Shown here: one piece after another, positions 26,920 to 35,160 of the stretch | Layout: every line of letters begins with the position of its first letter | Position numbering within the stretch: position 1 is the stretch's first letter | Assembly: GCF_902497785.1 (NCBI RefSeq) | Contig: NZ_CABVHK010000001.1 | Coordinates: 519,830-583,829, forward strand | Source of the DNA: Pseudomonas fluorescens | GTDB taxonomy: Bacteria > Pseudomonadota > Gammaproteobacteria > Pseudomonadales > Pseudomonadaceae | Length of the DNA: 64,000 nt | Direction of reading: 5' to 3' | Position numbers and translations under genes: made by a program | The notes under the pieces: generated by a model | What the model was told of the DNA's origin: nothing | Database searches by the model: none | Seen by the model: the letters and a program-made list of their open reading frames with translations, nothing else

Positions 26920-28278
26920 ATGGCCTTTGATTTTGACCTTTACGTAATTGGCGCCGGTTCCGGCGGTGTGCGGGCGGCTCGATTTGCCGCTGGCTTTGGT
27001 GCAAAAGTCGCCGTGGCCGAGAGCCGCTACCTGGGCGGTACTTGTGTGAACGTCGGCTGTGTGCCGAAGAAGTTGCTGGTCTACGGCGCGCATTTCGCCG
27101 AAGACTTCGAGCAGTCGTCGGGTTTTGGCTGGACATTGGGCGAGGCGAAGTTCGACTGGGCGACGCTGATAGCCAATAAGGATCGCGAGATCAATCGCCT
27201 GAATGGCATTTACCGTAACTTGCTGGTCAACAGCGGCGTGACCTTGCATGAAGGTCACGCGAAGATCGTTGATCCGCATACGGTCGAGATCAATGGCGAG
27301 CGTCATACCGCGAAGAACATCCTGATCGCGACCGGCGGCTGGCCGCAGATTCCGGAGATTCCGGGGCACGAGCATGCCATCAGTTCCAATCAGGCGTTCT
27401 TCCTTAAAGAGCTGCCAAAACGCGTTCTGGTGGTGGGTGGTGGTTATATCGCGGTCGAGTTCGCCGGGATCTTCCACGGTCTGGGCGCCGAGACTACGCT
27501 GCTGTATCGCGGTGACTTGTTCCTGCGCGGTTTTGATGGCGCCGTGCGCAAGCACTTGCAGGAAGAGCTGACCAAGCGTGGCATGGACCTGCAATTCAAT
27601 GCCGACATCGAGCGCATTGAAAAGCTTGCCGATGGCAGTCTGAAAGCCACGCTCAAGGACGGTCGCGAACTGGAAGCGGATTGTGTGTTCTACGCCACCG
27701 GCCGCCGCCCGATGCTGGACAACCTCGGGCTGGAAAACACCAGCGTCAAACTCGACAAGAAAGGCTTTATCGACGTCGATGAGCAATTCCAGACCGCCGA
27801 GCCGTCGATCCTCGCCCTGGGCGATGTGATTGGTCGTGTTCAGCTCACGCCGGTCGCGCTGGCCGAAGGGATGGCTATTGCGCGTCGCTTGTTCAAGCCG
27901 GAGCAGTATCGTCCGGTGGATTACAAAATGATCCCGACGGCTGTGTTCAGCTTGCCGAACATTGGCACGGTGGGCCTGACCGAAGAAGAAGCGCGCGAAG
28001 CCGGCCACGAGGTGGTGATCTTCGAGAGCCGTTTCCGGCCGATGAAGCTGACCCTGACTGACTGCCAGGAGCGCACGCTGATGAAGATCGTGGTCGACGG
28101 CAAAACCGACAAGGTGTTGGGTTGCCACATGGTCGGGCCGGATGCCGGCGAGATCGTGCAAGGCCTGGCGATTGCCCTGAAGGCAGGCGCCACCAAGCGC
28201 GACTTCGACGACACCATCGGCGTACACCCGACGGCCGCTGAAGAGTTCGTCACCATGCGTACGCCGGTCGCGGGCTAA
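26920..28278 (+). CDS. gor: Glutathione-disulfide reductase
   Basis: 452 residues. The FAD site is [20 protein letters not shown] near the N-terminus. The redox pair is CVNVGC in [21 protein letters not shown](P)H is bound at [13 protein letters not shown], and the C-terminal interface motif is HPTAAEE. It keeps glutathione reduced in the cytoplasm using NADPH. The ATG at 26920 follows GAGGAGA; an open frame from 26851 has no signal. It is followed by a REP element. The gap 26743-26919 after the FN3 gene contains no gene. Confidence 0.95.
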   Translation: MAFDFDLYVIGAGSGGVRAARFAAGFGAKVAVAESRYLGGTCVNVGCVPKKLLVYGAHFAEDFEQSSGFGWTLGEAKFDWATLIANKDREINRLNGIYRNLLVNSGVTLHEGHAKIVDPHTVEINGERHTAKNILIATGGWPQIPEIPGHEHAISSNQAFFLKELPKRVLVVGGGYIAVEFAGIFHGLGAETTLLYRGDLFLRGFDGAVRKHLQEELTKRGMDLQFNADIERIEKLADGSLKATLKDGRELEADCVFYATGRRPMLDNLGLENTSVKLDKKGFIDVDEQFQTAEPSILALGDVIGRVQLTPVALAEGMAIARRLFKPEQYRPVDYKMIPTAVFSLPNIGTVGLTEEEAREAGHEVVIFESRFRPMKLTLTDCQERTLMKIVVDGKTDKVLGCHMVGPDAGEIVQGLAIALKAGATKRDFDDTIGVHPTAAEEFVTMRTPVAG

Positions 28279-28310
28279 TCGGCCTTGCCTGCGCCTGACG
28301 GTTGAACCTG

Positions 28311-28410
28311 GTAGGAGCGAGCTTACTCGCGAAAAAATCAAAGGCGCCGCGGGGCATCTGATTTCACGCGTTATCGTTCACGTCCATCGCGAGCAAGCTC
28401 GATCCTACAG
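28311..28410. repeat. REP pair overlapping the 3' end of the KfrA-like gene
   Basis: GTAGGAGCGAGCTTACTCGC at 28311-28330 and its inverted partner TCGCGAGCAAGCTCGATCCT near 28387-28406. The right half supplies the last codons and the stop of the KfrA-like gene. Confidence 0.85.
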
Positions 28411-29380
28411 GAGGGCTTGCCTCGAGTTTCTCAAGCGCTGCCTGGGCCTTGGCCAGCTTTGTTTCCAGTGACTTGTTGATCTGCGACTGTTCCTCGACGT
28501 TCTGTTTCAGCGACTGACTTTCCAGTAGCGCCGTGCGCAGGCGTTCCTGGAGGAGGGTGCGTTCGCTGTCAATGCGATTGACCTGTTCCAGCAACTGATC
28601 CTGGCGGGTGTGGGTCTGCTTGAGCTGTTCCTGCAGCAAGCTCAGTTCGCGCAGCGTGCCGCGGTTTTCAGTCAGCAAGCGTTCGTTGTCACGGTGCAGT
28701 TGGGTGATTTCATCCTGACGCACGAGGGCGCTTTGCTGGGCCTGGCGCAACTCCATCTGAATCTGCTGCACCTGGCCTTCGTGACGTCGCTGTTCCTGTT
28801 CGCGCTGTTCCTTGACGGCGTTGCGATAGTGTTCCAGTGCATCACGGGCGTGCAGGTGTTTCTCTTCCAGGGAGCGGATCTGCTCGTCCTTGTCCTTCAA
28901 GCGTAATTCGAAATCGGCCAGTGCCTGGTTCAGTCCGGCGTTGCGGGTCTGCTCGGTCTGCAACATTGAAGACGTGTTGTGCAGCGTGTCCGATTCCTGG
29001 GTTAGCGCCAGGGTTTGCAGTTCGTATTGCTGCTGCAATTCGATGTTGGCTTCTTGCGCGTCTGTCAGCTCGGCTTCCAGCGCTTTGCGTTGCTGGTCGA
29101 ACTGCGCGCGGGCCTGGTCGATGGGTTCCTGCGCCTGCTCTTTAAGACGCTGCGCGAGGCGTGATACCAGTTCCGTCAATTCATCATCGATCGGCTCGGA
29201 GGAGGGCGCGGCGGGTTCAGCGCCGCCATCCAGCTCTTTCAAATATCGGTGAATGGTGGTTTTCGAGCCGGTATTGCCCATCTCGATCCGCACTGCGTCG
29301 ATGCTGGGGTTTTCGCCGCGGGCAAGGATCGCCAAACGCGCAGCCTGCACTACTGCCTTATTTACACCGCCACGGGCCAT
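28364..29380 (-). CDS. KfrA-like coiled-coil DNA-binding protein
   Basis: 338 residues. The N-terminal domain (MARGGVNKAVVQAARLAILA to HRYLKELDGG, about 1-52) matches the KfrA N-terminal winged-helix DNA-binding domain of plasmid proteins. Residues about 60-320 are a long, almost continuous coiled coil rich in E, Q, K, R and L. The tail GSSLLAMDVNDNA is encoded by a REP element and is probably a recent extension. KfrA proteins autoregulate and bridge DNA on plasmids. Here the gene is chromosomal and divergent from a tyrosine recombinase. A dyad 25-56 bases upstream is a candidate autoregulatory site. Confidence 0.8.
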   Translation of the reverse strand: MARGGVNKAVVQAARLAILARGENPSIDAVRIEMGNTGSKTTIHRYLKELDGGAEPAAPSSEPIDDELTELVSRLAQRLKEQAQEPIDQARAQFDQQRKALEAELTDAQEANIELQQQYELQTLALTQESDTLHNTSSMLQTEQTRNAGLNQALADFELRLKDKDEQIRSLEEKHLHARDALEHYRNAVKEQREQEQRRHEGQVQQIQMELRQAQQSALVRQDEITQLHRDNERLLTENRGTLRELSLLQEQLKQTHTRQDQLLEQVNRIDSERTLLQERLRTALLESQSLKQNVEEQSQINKSLETKLAKAQAALEKLEASPPVGSSLLAMDVNDNA

Positions 29381-29404
29381 GACTATTCCTACCTTTTCTT
29401 GATG

Positions 29405-29436
29405 TGGTACGTATTACGTAAATACACATTGTACCA
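29405..29436. promoter_or_regulatory. Nested dyad upstream of the KfrA-like gene
   Basis: Outer arms TGGTAC (29405-29410) and GTACCA (29431-29436); inner arms GTATT (29411-29415) and AATAC (29421-29425) around ACGTA. It is AT-rich and overlaps the expected promoter. A good candidate for binding by the KfrA-like protein. Confidence 0.5.
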
Positions 29437-29470
29437 TTCCAGATAAAAAGATGAATACAGCGTGTTACTA

Positions 29471-29498
29471 ACGCGGGATATACTGGTATTACCCCGTG
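29471..29498. promoter_or_regulatory. Second imperfect dyad between KfrA-like and recombinase genes
   Basis: ACGCGGG and CCCGTGT flank ATATACTGGTATTAC, and GGTATTACC is itself a short palindrome. It could be an operator for the recombinase gene or a recombination core. Position and symmetry are the only evidence. Confidence 0.3.
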
Positions 29499-29547
29499 TG
29501 ACGACTATTTTGCGCCATCTTGCGCTAGATCGAAGTACACAAACTCC

Positions 29548-29659
29548 TGTAGGAGCAGCCGGTCGACGCTCGATTGCTCGCGATGGACGTTAACGAAGAC
29601 GCTGTCGACCGAGATCACGTGGGGCCCTCAGGTTTTTCGCGAGCAAGCTCGCTCCTACA
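29548..29659. repeat. REP pair upstream of the recombinase gene
   Basis: A degenerate left copy (TGTAGGAGCAGCC, with ATTGCTCGCGA) and a good right copy (TTCGCGAGCAAGCTCGCTCC) in opposite orientation. The right arm ends 12 bases before the recombinase start. Confidence 0.75.
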
Positions 29660-29671
29660 AGGTTGCACCCG

Positions 29672-30610
29672 ATGACTGATCTGGATCGTTACCTGCAAGC
29701 CGCAACGCGAGAAAACACCCGGCGCAGCTATCGCGCAGCCATTGAACATTTCGAGGTCAGTTGGGGCGGTTTTCTGCCGGCCACTGCCGATACGGTGGCG
29801 CGCTATCTGGTTGCGCATGCTGGCGAATTGTCGATCAACACCCTGAAACTGCGCCTTTCGGCACTGGCGCAGTGGCACAACAGCCAGGGGTTTGCCGATC
29901 CGACCAAGGCGCCTGTGGTGCGCCAAGTATTCAAGGGCATTCGGGCGCTGCATCCGGCGCAGGAAAAGCAGGCCGAGCCATTGCAGCTCCAGCATCTGGA
30001 GCAAGTGGTCAATTCGCTGGAGCAGGAAGCGCGAACCGCGCAATCCGAAAACGATCGCCCGGCCCTGTTGCGAGCGCGCCGCGACATGGCGCTGATCCTG
30101 TTGGGCTTCTGGCGCGGCTTTCGCAGCGACGAGTTGTGCCGGGTGCAGATCGAGCACGTGCAGGCCCGCGCCGGTTCGGGCATCACGCTGTACCTGCCAC
30201 GCAGCAAGAGTGACCGCGACAACCTCGGCCAGACCTTTCAGACCCCGGCATTGCATCGTCTCTGTCCTGTCCAGGCGTACATCACGTGGATCACCGAAGC
30301 GGCACTGGTGCGCGGACCGGTGTTCCGCGGTATCGACCGCTGGGGCCATTTGAGCGAGGAGGGACTGCACGCCAACAGCGTGATCCCGTTGTTGCGCCAG
30401 GCGCTGGAGCGCGCCGGCATTCCGGCCGGGCACTACACCAGCCATTCCCTGCGACGCGGTTTTGCGACGTGGGCCCATCAAAGCGGTTGGGATTTGAAGT
30501 CGCTGATGAGTTACGTGGGCTGGAAGGACATGAAATCGGCGATGCGCTACGTGGAAGCCAATCCATTCCTGGGCATGGCGCGTATCGGCAAAGCGCCGAC
30601 GGGTCCCTAG
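29672..30610 (+). CDS. Tyrosine site-specific recombinase
   Basis: 312 residues. An N-terminal SAM-like core-binding domain (about 1-95; AATRENTRRSYRAAIEHFEV) precedes a catalytic domain. Catalytic residues are visible: the first Arg in GFWRGFRSDELCRV, HSLRRGFATWAH (HxxR), and the nucleophile region YVGWKDMKSAMRYVEA with the final Tyr. No phage structural genes, excisionase or att repeats were seen, so this looks like a free-standing recombinase. It is divergent from the KfrA-like gene. The ATG at 29672 lies 12 bases after the REP, with only AAGG as a possible ribosome binding site. Confidence 0.85.
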   Translation: MTDLDRYLQAATRENTRRSYRAAIEHFEVSWGGFLPATADTVARYLVAHAGELSINTLKLRLSALAQWHNSQGFADPTKAPVVRQVFKGIRALHPAQEKQAEPLQLQHLEQVVNSLEQEARTAQSENDRPALLRARRDMALILLGFWRGFRSDELCRVQIEHVQARAGSGITLYLPRSKSDRDNLGQTFQTPALHRLCPVQAYITWITEAALVRGPVFRGIDRWGHLSEEGLHANSVIPLLRQALERAGIPAGHYTSHSLRRGFATWAHQSGWDLKSLMSYVGWKDMKSAMRYVEANPFLGMARIGKAPTGP

Positions 30611-30748
30611 ATACCATTTTCTTCTATTAATACTGTCGGCTAATAGCGAAAACCAATCAGCAACATGAGGTTTGCCAATGAGCCATCGTTGCGTCGAGTG
30701 GGTAGAGTTCTCTCCATCAACTTCTTAACCCCTGACGGAGAGTCAACG

Positions 30749-31312
30749 ATGCCTATCATCAACAGCCAAGTTAAACCGTTCAAAGCTGACGCATTCAAAA
30801 ACGGCGACTTCGTAAAAGTCTCGGACGCTGACCTGAAAGGCAAGTGGTCCGTGGTTTTCTTCTACCCTGCCGACTTCACCTTCGTTTGCCCGACCGAACT
30901 GGAAGACCTGGCTGACAACTACGACGCGTTCCAGAAACTGGGCGTCGAAATCTACAGCGTTTCCACTGACACCCACTTTGCTCACGCGGCCTGGCACAAC
31001 ACTTCGCCAGCCATCGGCAAAATCCAGTACACCATGATCGGCGACCCTACCCACGCTATCTCCCGCAACTTCGACGTGCTGATCGAAGAAGCCGGTCTGG
31101 CTGACCGTGGCACCTTCGTGATCAACCCAGAAGGCCAGATCAAAATCGTCGAACTCAACGATGGCGGCGTTGGCCGTGACGCTTCCGAGCTGCTGCGCAA
31201 AATCAAGGCCGCTCAGTACGTCGCCGCTCACCCAGGCCAGGTGTGCCCAGCCAAGTGGAAAGAAGGCGAGGCCACGCTGGCTCCGTCCCTGGACCTGGTC
31301 GGCAAGATCTAA
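30749..31312 (+). CDS. ahpC: Alkyl hydroperoxide reductase AhpC
   Basis: 187 residues, a 2-Cys peroxiredoxin. The peroxidatic Cys is in [16 protein letters not shown] (about residue 47) and the resolving Cys in GQVCPAKW (about 166). It reduces H2O2 and alkyl peroxides and is recycled by AhpF, the next gene. The start at 30749 follows ACGGAGAG; the open frame from 30665 has no signal. Codon use is strongly biased to preferred codons (AAC, GAC, CTG), as expected of a highly expressed gene. Confidence 0.97.
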   Translation: MPIINSQVKPFKADAFKNGDFVKVSDADLKGKWSVVFFYPADFTFVCPTELEDLADNYDAFQKLGVEIYSVSTDTHFAHAAWHNTSPAIGKIQYTMIGDPTHAISRNFDVLIEEAGLADRGTFVINPEGQIKIVELNDGGVGRDASELLRKIKAAQYVAAHPGQVCPAKWKEGEATLAPSLDLVGKI

Positions 31313-31375
31313 GTCTGTGACGCTCTACATCAGGGCGGAACTCCGCACCTAATCAGTTAGCTGCACCGCCCAATA

Positions 31376-31411
31376 AAAACGCCCGGGCGATATTCGCTCG
31401 GGCGTTTTTTT
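31376..31411 (+). terminator. Terminator between ahpC and ahpF
   Basis: AAAACGCCCGGGCGA pairs with TCGCTCGGGCGTTTT with a small asymmetry and ends in a T-run. It lies 63 bases after ahpC, so ahpF is probably expressed at a lower level or from its own promoter. Confidence 0.9.
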
Positions 31412-31437
31412 ATGAATTCAAGAAGGAAATCGCCCGT

Positions 31438-33003
31438 ATGTTGGACGCCAATCTTAAAGCCCAGTTGAAATCGTACCTGGAACGGGTCACCCAACCGATC
31501 GAGATCGTTGCCTCCCTCGACGACGGTGCGAAATCCCGGGAAATGCTCGAACTGTTGAAAGACGTCGCCAGTCTTTCCACCCACATTACCTTGATCGACA
31601 GCGGTGACGATGCCCGTAAACCGTCGTTCTCGATCAATCGCCCCGGTGGCGACATCAGCCTGCGTTTCGCCGGCATCCCGATGGGCCACGAATTTACTTC
31701 GCTGGTGCTGGCCTTGCTGCAAGTCGGCGGCCACCCCTCGAAAGCCAGCGCTGAAGTGATCGAACAGATCCGCTCGCTCAAAGGCACGTTCAGCTTCGAG
31801 ACGTACTTCTCGCTGTCCTGCCAGAACTGCCCGGACGTGGTCCAGGCGTTCAACCTGATGGCCGTGCTCAACCCGAACATTCGCCACGTCGCCATCGACG
31901 GCGCGCTGTTCCAGGCGGAAGTCGATGAGCGCAAGGTCATGGCGGTGCCGAGCATCTACCTCAATGGCGAAATCTTCGGCCAGGGGCGCATGGGCCTGGA
32001 AGAAATTCTCGCTAAAATCGACACCAGCGGTGCCGAACGCCAGGCCGAAAAAATCAGCGCCAAAGAAGCCTTTGACGTGCTGGTGGTCGGCGGTGGCCCG
32101 GCGGGTGCGGCGGCAGCGATTTATGCCGCCCGTAAAGGCATTCGCACCGGTGTCGCGGCTGAACGTTTTGGTGGGCAGGTGCTGGACACGATGGCCATCG
32201 AGAACTTCATTTCCGTGCAGGAAACCGAAGGGCCAAAACTGGCCAGCGCGCTCGAAGAGCACGTCAAGCAATACGACGTCGACATCATGAACCTGCAACG
32301 GGCCACCGCGCTGATCCCGGCGAAGAACCCCGGCGAGTTACATGAAGTGCGTTTTGAAAGCGGTGCCAGCCTGAAGACCAAGGCGCTGATCCTCGCCACT
32401 GGCGCCCGCTGGCGTGAAATGGGTGTGCCGGGCGAGCAGGAATACAAAGCCAAAGGCGTGTGTTTCTGCCCGCACTGCGACGGTCCGTTGTTCAAGGGCA
32501 AGCGTGTCGCAGTGATCGGTGGCGGCAACTCCGGGGTGGAAGCGGCGATCGATCTGGCCGGCATTGTCAGCCACGTCACACTGCTGGAATTCGACAGCAA
32601 ACTGCGCGCCGATGCGGTGCTGCAACGCAAGTTGCTCAGCCTGCCAAACGTCGATGTCATCACCAGTGCACTGACCAGTGAAGTGAAGGGCGATGGCCAG
32701 AAGGTCAGCAGTCTGGTGTACAAGGATCGCGATTCGGGTGAGTTCCACACGGTCAACCTCGAAGGCATCTTCGTGCAGATCGGTCTGCTGCCGAACACCG
32801 ACTGGCTCAAAGGCACCGTCGAGCTGTCGCCGCGTGGCGAGATCATTGTCGATGCGCGGGGTGAGACGTCGTTGCCAGGCGTGTTCGCTGCCGGCGACGT
32901 GACCACCGTGCCGTACAAGCAGATCGTGATTGCGGTGGGCGAGGGCGCCAAGGCGTCTTTGAGTGCCTTCGATCACTTGATCCGGACGTCGGCTCCGGCG
33001 TAA
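31438..33003 (+). CDS. ahpF: Alkyl hydroperoxide reductase subunit F
   Basis: 521 residues. The N-terminal tandem thioredoxin-fold domain carries SCQNCPDV (CxxC, about residue 128). FAD is bound at [20 protein letters not shown] (about 214), the second redox pair is [11 protein letters not shown] (about 343-353), and NADH at [19 protein letters not shown]. It passes electrons from NADH to AhpC. The ATG at 31438 has AAGGAAA upstream. Terminators flank both sides. Confidence 0.97.
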   Translation: MLDANLKAQLKSYLERVTQPIEIVASLDDGAKSREMLELLKDVASLSTHITLIDSGDDARKPSFSINRPGGDISLRFAGIPMGHEFTSLVLALLQVGGHPSKASAEVIEQIRSLKGTFSFETYFSLSCQNCPDVVQAFNLMAVLNPNIRHVAIDGALFQAEVDERKVMAVPSIYLNGEIFGQGRMGLEEILAKIDTSGAERQAEKISAKEAFDVLVVGGGPAGAAAAIYAARKGIRTGVAAERFGGQVLDTMAIENFISVQETEGPKLASALEEHVKQYDVDIMNLQRATALIPAKNPGELHEVRFESGASLKTKALILATGARWREMGVPGEQEYKAKGVCFCPHCDGPLFKGKRVAVIGGGNSGVEAAIDLAGIVSHVTLLEFDSKLRADAVLQRKLLSLPNVDVITSALTSEVKGDGQKVSSLVYKDRDSGEFHTVNLEGIFVQIGLLPNTDWLKGTVELSPRGEIIVDARGETSLPGVFAAGDVTTVPYKQIVIAVGEGAKASLSAFDHLIRTSAPA

Positions 33004-33021
33004 TCCCCGATGCTGAAACGC

Positions 33022-33050
33022 AAAACCCCATGAGTGATCATGGGGTTTTT
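33022..33050 (+). terminator. Rho-independent terminator of ahpF
   Basis: AAAACCCCATGA, GTGA, TCATGGGGTTTT followed by more T. It lies 18 bases after the ahpF stop. Confidence 0.95.
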
Positions 33051-33060
33051 TGTGTGGGGA

Positions 33061-33146
33061 TCAAAAGATCGCAGCCTTCGGCAGCTCCTACAATGATCGG
33101 GTCGGCCGCGGCCCCGTAGGAGCTGGCGAAGCCTGCGATCTTTTGA
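33061..33146. repeat. REP pair (AGCTGCCGAAGGCTGCGATC type)
   Basis: Arms at 33061-33091 and 33116-33146, inverted with two or three differences, each ending in AAAAGATC/GATCTTTT. It separates the convergent ahpF and gloA genes. Confidence 0.9.
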
Positions 33147-33153
33147 TTTCGCT

Positions 33154-33675
33154 TTACAGCGGAGCTGGCTGGATGATTTCGACCCAGTAGTTATCCGGGT
33201 CCTTGATGAACGCCAGGCTCTTCATTCGGCCATCGTTGAGGCGTTTCTGGAAATCGCAGCCCAACGCTTCGAAGCGTTCGCACGCAGCGACGATGTCAGG
33301 CACCGAGATGCAGATGTGGCCGAAACCGCGTGGGTCGGTGTTGCCGTTGTGGTAGGCAAAATCAGCGTCGTTTTCGGTGCCGTGATTGTGGGTCAGCTCA
33401 AGAATGCCGGGGATCGATTTCATCCACTCGGTACGGGCCGCAGCGTCGGCCGGGATCTGGTTTTTATCGACCAGCGCCAGGAAATACAGGCTGAACTCGG
33501 CTTCTGGAAAGTCACGTTTCTCCACCAGCGAGAAACCGAGGATGCGCGTGTAGAAATCCAGGGATTTGGTGATGTCCTTGACCCGCAGCATGGTGTGGTT
33601 GAAGACGAATTGCTGAGTGGCGGTGTCAGGTTGGGCAGTGACGCCCGGGAAGGTGTTCAATTCGTGCAGGCTCAT
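33154..33675 (-). CDS. gloA: Lactoylglutathione lyase (glyoxalase I)
   Basis: 173 residues. Metal ligands are visible in FNHTMLRVKD (His), ILELTHNHGT (Glu), GFGHICISV (His) and YWVEIIQP (Glu). IPGILELTHNHGTE and the N-terminal extension match the longer glyoxalase I group of Pseudomonas. It converts the methylglyoxal-glutathione hemithioacetal to S-lactoylglutathione. CGGAGGG lies just before the ATG. Confidence 0.93.
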   Translation of the reverse strand: MSLHELNTFPGVTAQPDTATQQFVFNHTMLRVKDITKSLDFYTRILGFSLVEKRDFPEAEFSLYFLALVDKNQIPADAAARTEWMKSIPGILELTHNHGTENDADFAYHNGNTDPRGFGHICISVPDIVAACERFEALGCDFQKRLNDGRMKSLAFIKDPDNYWVEIIQPAPL

Positions 33676-33820
33676 GGGCCCTCCGGAAAATAAGTGGGGC
33701 TAGTGAATGGCGCCAATGATACGCATGGGCGCAGGCATCGCCAAAGCCAAACCGTCGGCTATTGCCTGACAGGCGGGCGAGGCTCAGACTTTACGGTTCA
33801 ATCCGTGAGTGTTCATTGCA

Positions 33821-34342
33821 ATGATCCGATCCTGTAAATCGCTGTTGGTTCTGATTTTTCTGGCAGGCGTTACCTGCGCTCGCGCAGATGCGCCGACAGT
33901 GACGTGGCCCGATGGCTGGGAAGTCGAGGCCATCGCGCAAGATGACGCCAACCCCCAGGTGTCCCGGCAGCGTGCGGTCAAGAACGATCAGGGCGGTACG
34001 CCTGTGATGGTCATGGAGTTGACCATGACTCAGGTAGCAAGCGGTCATCAGGTCAATCTGCAAGGCGTGCTGCTGGAGATGCGCAAATCCGTGCAGAAGG
34101 ATTTTTTCCAGGGCGGTTATCAAAGCGTCTGCAACAAAATCCATCCGGCGACATTGAGTCGTCTGGCGGCACTGGAAACTACCTGCACGATTACGCAAAA
34201 CGGTCGACATGTGTTGTCGCAAACATTGGTCGCGGCAGTGGATGCAGATAAGGCCTACGTTCTTTCGTACGCAGGTCAGGCTGAGGCTTACCAGGCCAGT
34301 CGGGACGAAATAGAGGTCGCACGTAACAGTTTGAAACTTTAG
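33821..34342 (+). CDS. Exported DUF4946-like protein
   Basis: 173 residues. A signal peptide (MIRSCKSLLVLIFLAGVTC, cut near ARA-DAP) precedes a domain with WPDGWEVEAI, VMVMELTMTQ and VCNKIHPATLSRLAALETTC (a cysteine pair likely disulfide-bonded). The pattern resembles DUF4946 proteins of Pseudomonas, whose function is unknown. The ATG at 33821 is preferred over the in-frame GTG at 33809 because it starts the signal peptide directly. Divergent from gloA. Confidence 0.65.
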   Translation: MIRSCKSLLVLIFLAGVTCARADAPTVTWPDGWEVEAIAQDDANPQVSRQRAVKNDQGGTPVMVMELTMTQVASGHQVNLQGVLLEMRKSVQKDFFQGGYQSVCNKIHPATLSRLAALETTCTITQNGRHVLSQTLVAAVDADKAYVLSYAGQAEAYQASRDEIEVARNSLKL

Positions 34343-34445
34343 TTGAACGTTTTCGTAGGCGGGCATTGCGTAGTTTTTAGATAACCAAAAGGATTAAGCG
34401 CCAAGTCAATGTTCAAGTAACAAGTTGAGCGCGTTCAATCCTTTA

Positions 34446-34547
34446 CTGTAGGAGCGAGCTTGCTCGCGAAAAACGTCAACGATAACGCGTTTTTTCAGGG
34501 AAAACGTGTCGCGCTCAGGTTTTTCGCGAGCAAGCTCGCTCCTACAG
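34446..34547. repeat. REP pair (TAGGAGCGAGCTTGCTCGCG type)
   Basis: CTGTAGGAGCGAGCTTGCTC near 34446 and GAGCAAGCTCGCTCCTACAG ending at 34547 are perfect inverted copies. It lies between the convergent DUF4946-like and MvaT-like genes. Confidence 0.95.
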
Positions 34548-34561
34548 AAAGCCACGAGCGT

Positions 34562-34927
34562 TTAGCCGCGCAGCCAGGAATCAACGGTGGGAGCACCGTA
34601 CTTTTCCTTCCAGGCTTTAAGGCCACGGTGATTGCCGCCCTTGGTTTCAATCAGTTCACCGGTGTGCGGGTTGTGATAAACCTTGACCACGCGAGCGCGG
34701 CGGGTTTTAGGCGCGGCGGCCTGTTGCAGACCGGATTTGGCCGGGTTCGGATCGAGAATGGCGACGATGTCGCGCAGGCTCTTGCCGTAGGTTTTCATCA
34801 GCCCCTGGAGCTTTTCTTCGAATTCGATTTCTTTCTTGAGCCCGGCATCATTCTTCAGGGATTCCAGCTGCTTGAGCTGCTCTTGAAGGGCCTTTTCAGC
34901 TGCACGAAATTCAGCGAGTCTGGACAA
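34562..34927 (-). CDS. MvaT-family H-NS-like DNA-binding protein, TTG start
   Basis: 121 residues. The N-terminal coiled-coil oligomerisation region (SRLAEFRAAEKALQEQLKQL, about 1-60) and the family motif SLRDIVAILDPN lead to a basic linker (KTRRARVVKVYHNP) and the DNA-binding loop ETKGGNHRGLKAWKEKYG. MvaT proteins silence AT-rich, often acquired, genes. The start is placed at TTG (34925-34927), since GGAG lies eight bases upstream and the protein then begins like family members; the ATG at 34969 would add a 14-residue atypical leader. P. fluorescens strains usually carry more than one MvaT paralogue, so I do not name this one. Confidence 0.88.
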   Translation of the reverse strand: MSRLAEFRAAEKALQEQLKQLESLKNDAGLKKEIEFEEKLQGLMKTYGKSLRDIVAILDPNPAKSGLQQAAAPKTRRARVVKVYHNPHTGELIETKGGNHRGLKAWKEKYGAPTVDSWLRG

Positions 34928-35160
34928 TATCTTTACTCCAATAGTGTGTTTGGCTGATACCAACCGCAAACAAAGCTATAAGCCAAGAGCCTTGAAGCGA
35001 CTCGGTGATAGTGGCTCGCCTGCCAATCTAGCGCAGGCATGAAAAATTGTAGTAGTTAATCAGCAAAGAGTAAATCCTGACTTTTTCTTCATGTAACGAC
35101 AGTAGTCTTTTGATGCAATTTGGTGCGCGGCGTCTTTTTCTCGACGCTTAACTCAGCTAG
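34928..35160. other. AT-rich intergenic region upstream of the MvaT-like gene
   Basis: 233 bases with no gene. The stretch about 35035-35130 is AT-rich compared with the surroundings and is bordered on the right by the 3' end of the EAL gene. It probably holds the promoter of the MvaT-like gene, and AT-richness would suit autoregulation by the protein. Confidence 0.4.

Noticed and set aside
26860..28341. 493-codon minus-strand frame
   Set aside because: Antisense shadow of gor, whose domains and redox motifs are unambiguous.
29663..30610. Prophage or integrative element around the tyrosine recombinase
   Set aside because: No phage, conjugation or cargo genes and no direct att-like repeats were seen; the flanks are housekeeping genes.
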